Shown here one piece after another: positions 27,295 through 35,055 of a stretch of 64,000 nucleotides of DNA; position 1 is the first letter of the stretch, and each line of letters begins with the position of its first letter. This DNA is from Desulfatibacillum sp. (GTDB lineage Bacteria > Desulfobacterota > Desulfobacteria > Desulfobacterales > Desulfatibacillaceae). The translations under genes were made by a program, and so were the position numbers. A model generated the notes under the pieces. It had not been told where the DNA came from, searched no databases, and saw nothing but the letters and a program-made list of their open reading frames with translations. The stretch covers positions 1 to 64,000 of the forward strand of contig JAEINP010000025.1 in NCBI GenBank assembly GCA_016342355.1, written 5' to 3'.

Positions 27295-28110
27295 ATGCTC
27301 ATCCAGGGCTTTAAGGATTTTGAAATTATGCAGCCTCCCAGGCGGATGAACCGTCCTGCGTGGAACGCTTTTTTCAAGCTGGACCTGGATATATCAGGAC
27401 TCTTCCCATACATAAACGCCATAGTGGATGACGCCCTTTATTTTGAACGGCCCCATTACATACGTTTTATCATGGAGGAAACCGGTTGCATCCTGTACCC
27501 CCAACGCGCGATTACCGGCCTGTTTCCCGACCGGGAAGAAGCCCTGGCTTTTGCCTGGAAAGTCATCGATTTCCTCAACAGCCTGGATGCCCGAAAAGGG
27601 GAAATATCCCCCAACCACAGAAAATTCAAGCATATTTCGGTCCTGGATATATTCAAAATTCTGCCCCGGACCAATTGCAAAAAATGCGGCTACCCCACCT
27701 GCATGGCCTTTGCCGCCGCCATAAGCGCCCACGAGGCCGTTCCCGGCCAATGCCCGGATTTTTCCCAACCCATCACCACCACCACCACCTATCCGGTTTT
27801 TGACAAGCAGGGGCATTTGGTTTCCACTGTGGAAATCGAAACAACCGGCCAAGAGCCCGACCCCCTTACCCCCCCTGTACCCCCTGAGAAGGACGCTCCA
27901 GCCCCGACCCCGTTCGGCGAAATCCTTACTACCCGGGAAATCGAAGTGCTCCGTCTTTTGGCCGAAGGCTTTACCAACGGTGAAATCTCCGGCATGCTTA
28001 CCATCAGCCCGCACACCGTCAAAAGCCACGTCATTCATATTTTCAACAAACTGGGAGTAAACGACCGAACCCAGGCCGCGGTGTGGGCCGCCAAGAACAA
28101 CCTGGTGTAG
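27295..28110 (+). CDS. LuxR-type regulator fused to a corrinoid-protein-type [4Fe-4S] domain
   Basis: A 271-residue protein with three parts. The N-terminal region (about 1-115) has no clear family. Residues 124-156 carry Cys128, 131, 136 and 153 in the pattern C-x2-C-x4-C-x16-C, the 'FeS' motif of CODH/acetyl-CoA-synthase corrinoid subunits and related proteins. After a proline-rich linker (about 185-207), residues 208-268 are a GerE/LuxR helix-turn-helix (LTTREIEVLRLLAEG, NGEISGMLTISPHTVKSHV). It probably binds DNA in response to redox state or cluster occupancy. It sits 2 kb upstream of a corrinoid methyltransferase operon, a fitting target. No ribosome-binding site stands out before the ATG. 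Confidence 0.85.
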   Translation: MLIQGFKDFEIMQPPRRMNRPAWNAFFKLDLDISGLFPYINAIVDDALYFERPHYIRFIMEETGCILYPQRAITGLFPDREEALAFAWKVIDFLNSLDARKGEISPNHRKFKHISVLDIFKILPRTNCKKCGYPTCMAFAAAISAHEAVPGQCPDFSQPITTTTTYPVFDKQGHLVSTVEIETTGQEPDPLTPPVPPEKDAPAPTPFGEILTTREIEVLRLLAEGFTNGEISGMLTISPHTVKSHVIHIFNKLGVNDRTQAAVWAAKNNLV

Positions 28111-28168
28111 CGGCCTTCACCGCTTCAAAAAAGTATTTACCCCATCAATAGCTACAGTCCCATGGCGC

Positions 28169-28197
28169 TTGACAATCGACCCCTTTCCCCCTTAAAT
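28169..28197 (+). promoter_or_regulatory. Candidate promoter of the RAYT-TetR fusion gene (possibly leaderless)
   Basis: TTGACA (28169-28174) and TTAAAT (28192-28197) are 17 bases apart. The expected transcription start (about 28203-28205) coincides with the ATG at 28205, and no Shine-Dalgarno sequence is present, so the message may be leaderless. Confidence 0.45.
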
Positions 28198-28204
28198 GCA
28201 ACCC

Positions 28205-29884
28205 ATGGGACGAATACCACGGATTGAATACGAAGGCGCTCTTTACTATGTACAGGCCCTGGCCGAAACTGACCTGACAGGCACGCAAGCCCTGGCCCAG
28301 TCTTTCCTGGACCTCATAGACCGCATGGGGGAACGCTTTTCCGTCACCCTCTTTGCTTACGCCCTGCTTCCCGGGGAATACCACCTTCTCCTAAAAACAG
28401 AACAGGCCAATCTTACCCGGGCTTTTCAGTGGTTTAGCACAGCCTATTCCCGGAGACACAACTCCCTGACCCGCCGCCAAGGGCCTGTATTCAAAGGGCG
28501 GTACAAGGCCGTGATCGTGGAAAAGCGCCAAAGCCTCCTGTCCCTGGCCCATTGTATCCACCAGACTTCCGCCGGGCTCTCCACCAACACAGACCCCGCC
28601 TCCTATGCCTGGAGCAGCTACCAGGCATATGCTGGCGATACCCGGGGACCTGCCGCCCTGGACATCTCTCCAGTGGCTTCCATGCTGGAAGGATGCCCCT
28701 ATGCCAAAGATTTCAAGGACTTCCTGAAATCAGGTCACGACCCTCTGGCCGAAATCCTGCACGGCGCGTTCCTGGGATCTGCGCCCTGGGCCGAAAAATT
28801 GCTGACCCGGGCCAGAGTCCCCAAGCCCATGAACAGTCACCCCGCCCCCCCGGAGCAGGGTGTGAAAAAGGGTCCGGCCAATATCGCCCGGGCCATTGAC
28901 CGGGTATGCGCTCATATAGGAATTCCCAAGGCCGTCCTGCTTTCCAGAACACGGAGGCGCACCCACGCCAAGGATTTGCGCGACGCCCTGATTGTGCATC
29001 TTTTTGAACAGGGCCAGTACGCCAGCCAGGAAATCGCCCATGGATTCGGTCTTACAGACTCGGCGGTCAGCCACACGGTCAAGGCTTTCAGGGCGCGCCA
29101 GGAGGCTGGTGAAAGCCACCCGGACCAGGCATCAGGCACAGTGGCCAAAGCCCTGCTTCCCAACCCGGACGGGGATGCTGGCGCCCCCCCGGAGGAGGTG
29201 ATAGCCAGCATGGAACGCCGGATTCACAACGTGAGTTTTGTCCATGGCGCCCGGGGATTGAACCGGTCTCCGAGCCAGGAGGACAAAACCCAGCGTATGC
29301 GCCGTCAGTTGATCCTGTCCACCCTGTTTTGCCTGCACCAGCACGGCTACCACGGAGCCACCCTGTCCCGCATACTGGACCACGCCGGGGTTTCCCGGGG
29401 CGCCTGGCGCCATCATTTTGAAAGCAAAACCGCCCTGGTAGCCGCCGCAGCCCAGGCCATGTATGAAGGCACGGCCCGCCTGGCCCGGGAGAACGCTCCT
29501 TTGTTGGCCCGGGATCCCGACCCCCTCATGGCCATGTTTGACTTTATTTGGGTTACTTTTCACCAGGGCTGGCACCGGAATGTGTGGCTGGAATTCACCG
29601 TGGCAGCCCGCACGGACCAACGCCTGCGGGAGCTGATCGAGCCGGTCACCCAGGGGTTTTTCCAGATCGTGGCTGGCTTGGTGACGGAGCACCTGGAGTC
29701 TCGGGACCCTGAAAACATGCCGCCCGCCCTGCTCATGGACCTGAGTCTGTACCTCTCTCGGGGTATGGCCATCCAGTCTGTCGTGGCCGGTAACGAAGCC
29801 CATTACAAAATTCTCCGGGCGGCCTGGGGCCAACTGCTCCGTCCCTATTTTCGGTTTTTCCGGGACCGGGGTTCCGGTTCCTGA
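28205..29884 (+). CDS. Fusion protein: REP-associated (Y1/RAYT) transposase domain + DnaA-C-like HTH + TetR regulator
   Basis: A 559-residue single ORF. Residues 1-200 are a RAYT/Y1 domain (GRIPRIEYEGALYYV at the start; GPVFKGRYKAVIVE and SYAWSSYQAY later). The family's HUH motif (usually PNHYH) reads PGEYH (E58, H60), and the nucleophilic Tyr of RYIHxNPVRAGL is Cys117 with a short deletion, so cleavage activity is probably lost. Residues 223-300 are the helix-turn-helix often appended to RAYTs (YASQEIAHGFGLTDSAVSHTV). Residues 361-559 form a full TetR regulator (GATLSRILDHAGVSRGAWRHHFESKTALV) with its ligand domain. I chose ATG 28205 because RAYTs begin 'MxRxxRIEY'; ATG 28196 is an alternative. 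There is no frameshift or stop at the junctions. It probably binds the palindrome at 30095. Confidence 0.9.
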   Translation: MGRIPRIEYEGALYYVQALAETDLTGTQALAQSFLDLIDRMGERFSVTLFAYALLPGEYHLLLKTEQANLTRAFQWFSTAYSRRHNSLTRRQGPVFKGRYKAVIVEKRQSLLSLAHCIHQTSAGLSTNTDPASYAWSSYQAYAGDTRGPAALDISPVASMLEGCPYAKDFKDFLKSGHDPLAEILHGAFLGSAPWAEKLLTRARVPKPMNSHPAPPEQGVKKGPANIARAIDRVCAHIGIPKAVLLSRTRRRTHAKDLRDALIVHLFEQGQYASQEIAHGFGLTDSAVSHTVKAFRARQEAGESHPDQASGTVAKALLPNPDGDAGAPPEEVIASMERRIHNVSFVHGARGLNRSPSQEDKTQRMRRQLILSTLFCLHQHGYHGATLSRILDHAGVSRGAWRHHFESKTALVAAAAQAMYEGTARLARENAPLLARDPDPLMAMFDFIWVTFHQGWHRNVWLEFTVAARTDQRLRELIEPVTQGFFQIVAGLVTEHLESRDPENMPPALLMDLSLYLSRGMAIQSVVAGNEAHYKILRAAWGQLLRPYFRFFRDRGSGS

Positions 29885-30064
29885 CCCCGACTCTTTTCAT
29901 TCTATGGCACAGCGCACTCCAGCCCTCAAGCCCTTTCGGGTGTGGGTTCAAGCCTTCCTACCCAATACAGCACAACTCCAAGGGATAATTATTTATTAGC
30001 CATTTTGCAGGCCGACATACCGGACGTCCTTGCTCGGATCATTGGAAGGCCTGAAAAAAAAACC

Positions 30065-30114
30065 TTGACAGAACCCCAGGGGCTTGGGCATCATAAGACC
30101 GAATGGTCGGTTTT
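30065..30114 (+). promoter_or_regulatory. Promoter/operator region of the methyltransferase-lut operon
   Basis: A perfect TTGACA (30065-30070) is followed by the palindrome ACCGA-ATGG-TCGGT (30098-30111), which also reads GACC-GAAT-GGTC (30097-30108). This is the usual form of TetR-family operators. The -10 element is weak (TCATAA, 30091-30096). The operator lies 40 bases before the corrinoid-protein ATG and about 210 bases after the TetR-fusion gene, which makes the fusion protein the natural candidate to bind it. Confidence 0.6.
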
Positions 30115-30151
30115 AAATGCCGCCCGCCCATAATCCCTTAGGAGGTTGCCC

Positions 30152-30790
30152 ATGAAAATCCTGCAAGATCTCAAACAAGCCGTTGTCCTATGCCACACAG
30201 ACCAAATCCGCTCCCTCACCCAACAAGCCCTGGATCAGCATATTGAGCCGGACCGCATCATCCAGGAAGGCCTGGTGGCGGGCATCCAGGAAGTGGGGGA
30301 AAAGTTCGCCCGAGGCGTCTACTTTCTCCCCGAACTCCTGGTGGCCGGACAAGGGGTCCAGGAAGCCGTAGATATGGTGGAACCCCACATCCCCGCCAAT
30401 ACCGCCAAACGCAAAGGTCGCTTTCTCATTGGCACGGTACGAGGCGACATCCACGACATTGGTAAAAACATCGTGTCCATGATCCTTAAGGTCAACGGAT
30501 GGGAAGTGGAGGACGCAGGCGTGGATGTGGAAGCCCAGGGTTTCTGCGACATGGCCGCCAAAGGCCAATACGACGTCATCGGCCTCTCCGGCCTCCTCAC
30601 CATGACCATGCCCGCCATGGAGGCCACGGTCCAGGCCCTGAAAAATTCCGACCTCACCCCCCAACCCAAAATCATGATCGGAGGCGCCCCCCTCACCCAG
30701 GAATTCTGCGACAAAATTGGGGCGGACGCCATTGGCTTTGACGCGTGGGACGCTGTAACCAAGGCCCAGGCCCTGATCCAGGCCCAATAA
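30152..30790 (+). CDS. Corrinoid (cobalamin-binding) methyl-carrier protein
   Basis: A 212-residue MtaC/MtbC-like corrinoid protein. The N-terminal helical cap (about 10-90; LVAGIQEVGEKFARGVYFLPELLVAG) precedes the Rossmann B12-binding domain with RGDIHDIGKN, where His101 is the lower axial cobalt ligand. SGLLTMTMPAME and IGGAPLTQEFCDKIGAD complete the site. It shuttles a methyl group between a substrate methyltransferase and an acceptor methyltransferase, here probably the two gene products encoded next. ATG 30152 follows a strong AGGAGG. Confidence 0.95.
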   Translation: MKILQDLKQAVVLCHTDQIRSLTQQALDQHIEPDRIIQEGLVAGIQEVGEKFARGVYFLPELLVAGQGVQEAVDMVEPHIPANTAKRKGRFLIGTVRGDIHDIGKNIVSMILKVNGWEVEDAGVDVEAQGFCDMAAKGQYDVIGLSGLLTMTMPAMEATVQALKNSDLTPQPKIMIGGAPLTQEFCDKIGADAIGFDAWDAVTKAQALIQAQ

Positions 30791-30803
30791 CAGGAGGTGC
30801 ACC

Positions 30804-31856
30804 ATGAAAAAAATGACCGGACTGGAAAGAATGCTCACCACTCTCAAACACCAGGAGCCCGATCGGGTTCCCCATGGCGAACTTCATAATCCCGCTGTTT
30901 GGCAGGCCATAGTCCCCGAGGGGGGAACCTACGAAGACTTTATTGAATTCCTGGATATCGATTGCGTGGTGGGCTACGATAAGCTCACGGGTTGGAACTG
31001 GGAACTGGCAGACCCGGAAAAAGGCATCGTTCGGGATATTTGGGGAGGCCTTCAACGGCTGACCTCAAACCAGCCCAGCCCCATGACTCCTGCTCTTAAA
31101 GGCCCCCGGGATCTGGAGAATTATACCCCCCCGGACCCCGACAAACCCGAACGTTACGAGTGGCTCAAGGGCTGGGTGAGTCGCTGGAAAGGGGAGCGGG
31201 CCTGCATCGCCCACGCCACCGATATCTTTGACATCGCCCGGGAAAGCCTTCTGGGAGATGTCCCATACTTCACCGCCATGATCCAAAACCCCGATTACAT
31301 CGACCATGTCCAGGAAATCATCCTCGATTACAACCTGCGCTACCTGAAAAACTGCATCGAAGTGGGCGCGGACGCCCTGTTCATCACCGGCGATTTCGCC
31401 ACCACCACCGCACCCATGGTCTCCCCCGCCATGACCCGGCGTTTTTTGCTCCCCGCCCTCAAGGCCGCCGTGGACCTGGGACACGAATACGGATTACCCG
31501 TGCTCAAACACAGCGACGGCAACATCATGCCCATTATCGACGACATGATTGACACGGGAATTGACGGCCTCCACCCCATTGACCCCATGGCCGGTATGGA
31601 CATAGGGGCCATCAAAGCCCAATACGGAGACCGCGTTACCCTGTGCGGCAACGTCAGTTGCGCCTATACCCTATGCGAAGCCCCCGTGGAGGAAGTGATC
31701 AAGGAAGTGAAGGACTGCATCCGAAAAGCCGGTCAGGGCGGCGGATATGTCTGCATGTCCAGCAATTCCATCCACTCCGGGGTCAAGCCCGAAAACTACG
31801 TAGCCATGGTAAAGGCCATTCATGAATACGGGGTCTACCCCCTGGATCTTGAATAG
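30804..31856 (+). CDS. UroD-type corrinoid methyltransferase (MtaA/CmuA/O-demethylase family)
   Basis: A 350-residue TIM-barrel protein of the uroporphyrinogen-decarboxylase superfamily. The methyltransferase branch is shown by MTGLERMLTTLKHQEPDRVP at the start, the VLKHSDGN segment and the late CGNVSC, which supply the His/Cys-type zinc site. It should move a methyl group between a methylated substrate or coenzyme and the corrinoid protein encoded 13 nt upstream. The HSDGN form (rather than HxC) is common in members that act on methoxylated compounds, but the substrate is not known. AGGAGGT precedes the ATG. Confidence 0.88.
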   Translation: MKKMTGLERMLTTLKHQEPDRVPHGELHNPAVWQAIVPEGGTYEDFIEFLDIDCVVGYDKLTGWNWELADPEKGIVRDIWGGLQRLTSNQPSPMTPALKGPRDLENYTPPDPDKPERYEWLKGWVSRWKGERACIAHATDIFDIARESLLGDVPYFTAMIQNPDYIDHVQEIILDYNLRYLKNCIEVGADALFITGDFATTTAPMVSPAMTRRFLLPALKAAVDLGHEYGLPVLKHSDGNIMPIIDDMIDTGIDGLHPIDPMAGMDIGAIKAQYGDRVTLCGNVSCAYTLCEAPVEEVIKEVKDCIRKAGQGGGYVCMSSNSIHSGVKPENYVAMVKAIHEYGVYPLDLE

Positions 31857-31930
31857 CACGGATTGTCTCCCTAACAGTCCAGGCCCGGCACGCCTTGCCG
31901 GGCTTGACACAAATGCAGCCAGAGGTCATT

Positions 31931-32737
31931 ATGCTTGTTGTAGGCGAATTGCTCAACGCCAGCCGAAAAGCGGTCAAAACCGCCATCATGAACCAGGACG
32001 CACCATGTGTAGCGGAACTGGCCCGTTCCCAGGCAGAAGCGGGAGCCCACTATATAGATGTCAACGCCGGTGTCTTCCTGGACCGGGAGCCCCAATACCT
32101 CGCCTGGCTGGTCCAGGTGGTTCAAGAGGCTGTGGACCTGCCATGCGCTTTGGACAGCCCCAATCCCAAAGCCATGGAAGCGGCCATGGAGGTCCACCAG
32201 GGAACCCCCATGATCAACAGCATCAGCCTGGAAAAGGACAGGTGGGAAACCCTCCTGCCTTTGGCGGCGCACAATCAATGCAAGGTCGTCGCCCTGTGCA
32301 CATCGGACGAAGGCATGCCCAAAACCCGGGAGCAACGAGTGGCCATCGCCGAAAAAATGATTGACGGCTTGCTGGCCCAAGGCGTGAAAGCCGAAAATAT
32401 TTACGTGGACCCACTAGTGCAGCCAATAGCCACGGATGTGAGTTTCGGAACCCAGTTTCTTCTGGCCATGGAGGACATCCTGTCCCGGTTTCCCGGTGTA
32501 CACACCATGTGCGGTCTGAGCAACATCAGTTTTGGGCTTCCTGCCCGGCAAATGCTTAACCGGACATTCATGGCCTTGGCTATCGGCAGAGGCCTGGACG
32601 GCGCCATTATCAACCCCCTGGACAGGGAAATGATGGCGGTCATCGCCGCATCCGAAGCCCTGGTTGGCAAGGACTGCTTTTGCATGAATTACATCAGGGC
32701 CTACCGCGCCGGCGCCCTGGAAAATCAAACCGACTAG
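31931..32737 (+). CDS. Methyltetrahydrofolate:corrinoid methyltransferase (AcsE/MeTr-like)
   Basis: A 268-residue pterin-binding TIM barrel. The characteristic AcsE/MeTr segments are present: start LVVGELLNAS, AGAHYIDVNAG, ALDSPNPKAME, TPMINSIS, MCGLSNISFGLP and LNRTFMALAIG. The Asp of DVNAG and Asn of GLSNIS line the folate site. It transfers the methyl group between the corrinoid protein and tetrahydrofolate, which puts the operon into methyl-THF and the Wood-Ljungdahl branch. ATG 31931 has an AGAGGT site; upstream Met codons lack one. The 74-nt gap after the UroD-type gene has no terminator. Confidence 0.92.
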   Translation: MLVVGELLNASRKAVKTAIMNQDAPCVAELARSQAEAGAHYIDVNAGVFLDREPQYLAWLVQVVQEAVDLPCALDSPNPKAMEAAMEVHQGTPMINSISLEKDRWETLLPLAAHNQCKVVALCTSDEGMPKTREQRVAIAEKMIDGLLAQGVKAENIYVDPLVQPIATDVSFGTQFLLAMEDILSRFPGVHTMCGLSNISFGLPARQMLNRTFMALAIGRGLDGAIINPLDREMMAVIAASEALVGKDCFCMNYIRAYRAGALENQTD

Positions 32738-32784
32738 ATAGACTTTATTGCAAGCCCTGCGGCCCTTAATCAAAGGAACAGCCC

Positions 32785-33516
32785 ATGCAAACAATTTCCC
32801 TGCACATTCCCTGCCTCATGAATATGTTCATGCCCAACACCGGCAAATCGGTGGTCCGCCTTCTGGAAAGGCTGGACATCCCCTTTGTCTACCATGAGGA
32901 CCAAACCTGCTGCGGCCTTCCCGCTTCTAACGCAGGCTTTGTGCCCGAAGCACGCAAAGTGGCAAAACACTTCATCCAAATCTTTGGCGATGACCCGGTG
33001 GTTGTCTCCCCGTCCGGGTCCTGCGTGGAAATGGTCACCCAGCGTTACCCGGACCTGTTCGCCGACGAACCGGACTGGCTGGAAAGGGCCAACGCCCTGG
33101 CCTACCGTACCTACGAGTTCACCCAATATCTGGTGGACGTGCTGGGAATTGAGGACGTGGGCGGGAAGTTTTCCGGCAAGGTGGCGTATCACGAATCATG
33201 CAGCCTGCTGCGGGGCCTGGGCGTCTCCGAACAACCCAAAAAGCTGATCCGCTCCCTGAAAGGCGCAGAACTGGTCCCCCTCCAGAACGCCGACACATGC
33301 TGCGGATTCGGCGGAGAATTCGCCCACAAATACTCCGAGATTTCCGAAACCATGGCTAAGGAGAAAATCGCCAATTACCTCAACTCCGGGGCGGACGTCC
33401 TCACTATGGGCGAACCCGGTTGCTTTTTGAACTTGAGCGGTTATGTCTCCCGAAACCATCCTGGAAAAAAGGTCATGCACATTGCCGACCTTTTGGCCGG
33501 TCCTTCCCATTCCTGA
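32785..33516 (+). CDS. lutA: LutA-like (Fe-S)-binding oxidoreductase subunit
   Basis: A 243-residue two-CCG-domain protein, the same fold as the HdrB/GlcF C-terminus. The first half has PCLMNMFMPNTG and TCCGLPASNAG. The second has HESCSLLRGLG and CCGFGGEFAHKYSEIS. These cysteine motifs bind non-cubane or [4Fe-4S] clusters. In LutABC the complex oxidises L-lactate and passes electrons to a membrane or soluble acceptor. It is placed 47 nt after the methyl-THF methyltransferase and 11 nt before lutB, so it belongs to the same run of genes. Confidence 0.9.
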   Translation: MQTISLHIPCLMNMFMPNTGKSVVRLLERLDIPFVYHEDQTCCGLPASNAGFVPEARKVAKHFIQIFGDDPVVVSPSGSCVEMVTQRYPDLFADEPDWLERANALAYRTYEFTQYLVDVLGIEDVGGKFSGKVAYHESCSLLRGLGVSEQPKKLIRSLKGAELVPLQNADTCCGFGGEFAHKYSEISETMAKEKIANYLNSGADVLTMGEPGCFLNLSGYVSRNHPGKKVMHIADLLAGPSHS

Positions 33517-33527
33517 GAGGTGCGCGC

Positions 33528-34961
33528 ATGAAAATCCGGACTCAAGATTATATGGCAATCGCCCGGGAACAACTCAAGGAACCCAATGCCCGGGCCGTGC
33601 TGGATTTTTTCCCGGTTGTCCTCAGCCTCATGAGGGATGCGGCGTACCAGAGCTTTGCCGATCCGGCTGCGGCCATGCAATGCAGCGGCGCCATAAGGGC
33701 TAACGCCGTGGCAAGGCTTCCCAAATTGCTGGAGCAGTTCGAAGCCCAGGCCATCAAAGCAGGCGCCAAGGTGGTATGGGCCGAAGACAGCCAGCAGGCC
33801 AACGCCTATATTACAGACCTGGCGAAAAAGCGGGGTGTGCAATATGTGGCCAAAGGCAAGTCCATGGTCACGGAAGAGGTTGGGCTGAACGAAGCCCTGG
33901 AAAAGGAAGGCATCTCCGCCTATGAAACCGACCTGGGGGAATTCATCACCCAGCTTTTAAAGCGGCCTCCCTTTCACATAGTAGGGCCTGCCCTCAATGT
34001 TCCGGTGGCGGAGATCCGGGATATCTTCCTGGAAAAAGGAGTGATGACCGAGCCCACGGATGACCCCGTAGAATTGGGCTTGGCGGCCCGGAAATATCTC
34101 AGGGACAAATTCCATCACCTGGACATGGGGGTCACCGGAATCAACATGGCCGTGGCCGAAACAGGGACCATCATCAACGTGGAGAACGAGGGCAACATCC
34201 GCATGTGCAAGTCCTCCCCCAAAATCCAGGTTTCCATCATGACCCTGGAAAAGGTGGTCCCCACCATGGCCGAGGCCATGATGGTCATGCGAAACCTCAC
34301 CCGAAGCGCCACCGGCCAGATGGCTTCCGCCTATGCATCCATGGATACCGGCCCAAAAAAGGCTGAAGAAGCAGACGGTCCCGAAGAACTGCATATCATC
34401 ATCCTGGATAACGGCCGCTCCAAGGTTTACACGGACCCCACATACCGCCAGGCTCTCCAATGCATTCGCTGCGGGGCATGCCTTAATTTCTGCCCCATAT
34501 ACCGCAAGGTGGGGGGATACAGCTACGGATGGGCCTATTCCGGCCCCATGGGCCAGGTGCTGTCGCCCATGCTTTTAGGCCTGGATAAAACCCGTGATCT
34601 TTACCACTCCTGCACCCTGTGCAAACAATGCAAGACCATTTGTCCCGGCGGCGTGGAGCACCCCAAAATCCTCCTGACCCACCGGGCCAGGAACAGGGAG
34701 CAAAATGTTCCATTCCACGGAGCAGGGGTATCCCCGGTAATCGAAGCCCGGTATCGCGGATTTGCGGCAGCCGCTTTGCGCCCCGCCGTATGGAACACCA
34801 TGGTGCGGGTGGTGCGCACGACCCTCAACCAAAGCAAACAGGGTTCCATGATTAAGGAGTTGTTCGGCAAACCCCAAGGCTGGTTCGCCACCCGGGACCT
34901 GCCGCCCATAGGCAGGCCCACCTTCGGCCAATGGTATAAGGAATACAAAAAGCACAAATGA
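33528..34961 (+). CDS. lutB: LutB-like iron-sulfur protein (LUD domain + two [4Fe-4S])
   Basis: A 477-residue LutB. The N-terminal LUD domain (about 55-300; VTGINMAVAETGTIINVENEGN) is followed by ferredoxin-type cluster motifs CIRCGACLNFCPIYRKVGG and CTLCKQCKTICPGG, then the LutB C-terminal segment. It should transfer electrons within the LutABC complex. ATG 33528 was chosen because GAGAGGT precedes it and it lies 11 nt after lutA; a longer in-frame reading would overlap lutA by about 100 bases. A hairpin lies just after the stop. Confidence 0.92.
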   Translation: MKIRTQDYMAIAREQLKEPNARAVLDFFPVVLSLMRDAAYQSFADPAAAMQCSGAIRANAVARLPKLLEQFEAQAIKAGAKVVWAEDSQQANAYITDLAKKRGVQYVAKGKSMVTEEVGLNEALEKEGISAYETDLGEFITQLLKRPPFHIVGPALNVPVAEIRDIFLEKGVMTEPTDDPVELGLAARKYLRDKFHHLDMGVTGINMAVAETGTIINVENEGNIRMCKSSPKIQVSIMTLEKVVPTMAEAMMVMRNLTRSATGQMASAYASMDTGPKKAEEADGPEELHIIILDNGRSKVYTDPTYRQALQCIRCGACLNFCPIYRKVGGYSYGWAYSGPMGQVLSPMLLGLDKTRDLYHSCTLCKQCKTICPGGVEHPKILLTHRARNREQNVPFHGAGVSPVIEARYRGFAAAALRPAVWNTMVRVVRTTLNQSKQGSMIKELFGKPQGWFATRDLPPIGRPTFGQWYKEYKKHK

Positions 34962-34965
34962 CGCT

Positions 34966-34985
34966 CCCCACAGCAATCTGTGGGG
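34966..34985 (+). repeat. Intercistronic hairpin between lutB and lutC
   Basis: CCCCACAG (34966-34973) pairs perfectly with CTGTGGGG (34978-34985) around a CAAT loop. No T-run follows, so it is not a clear terminator. It could protect or process the lutAB message. Confidence 0.55.
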
Positions 34986-35055
34986 TATCTCTCGAAATAT
35001 GCGCCAAGCTGCAGGGTATTTACCCGCTCAAGAATAAAAAATCAGGGAGGTTTCC

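Noticed and set aside
28205-28804. Active insertion sequence or RAYT with REP repeats
   Set aside because: The catalytic residues are substituted, no REP-like hairpin clusters flank the gene, and the ORF continues into a regulator.
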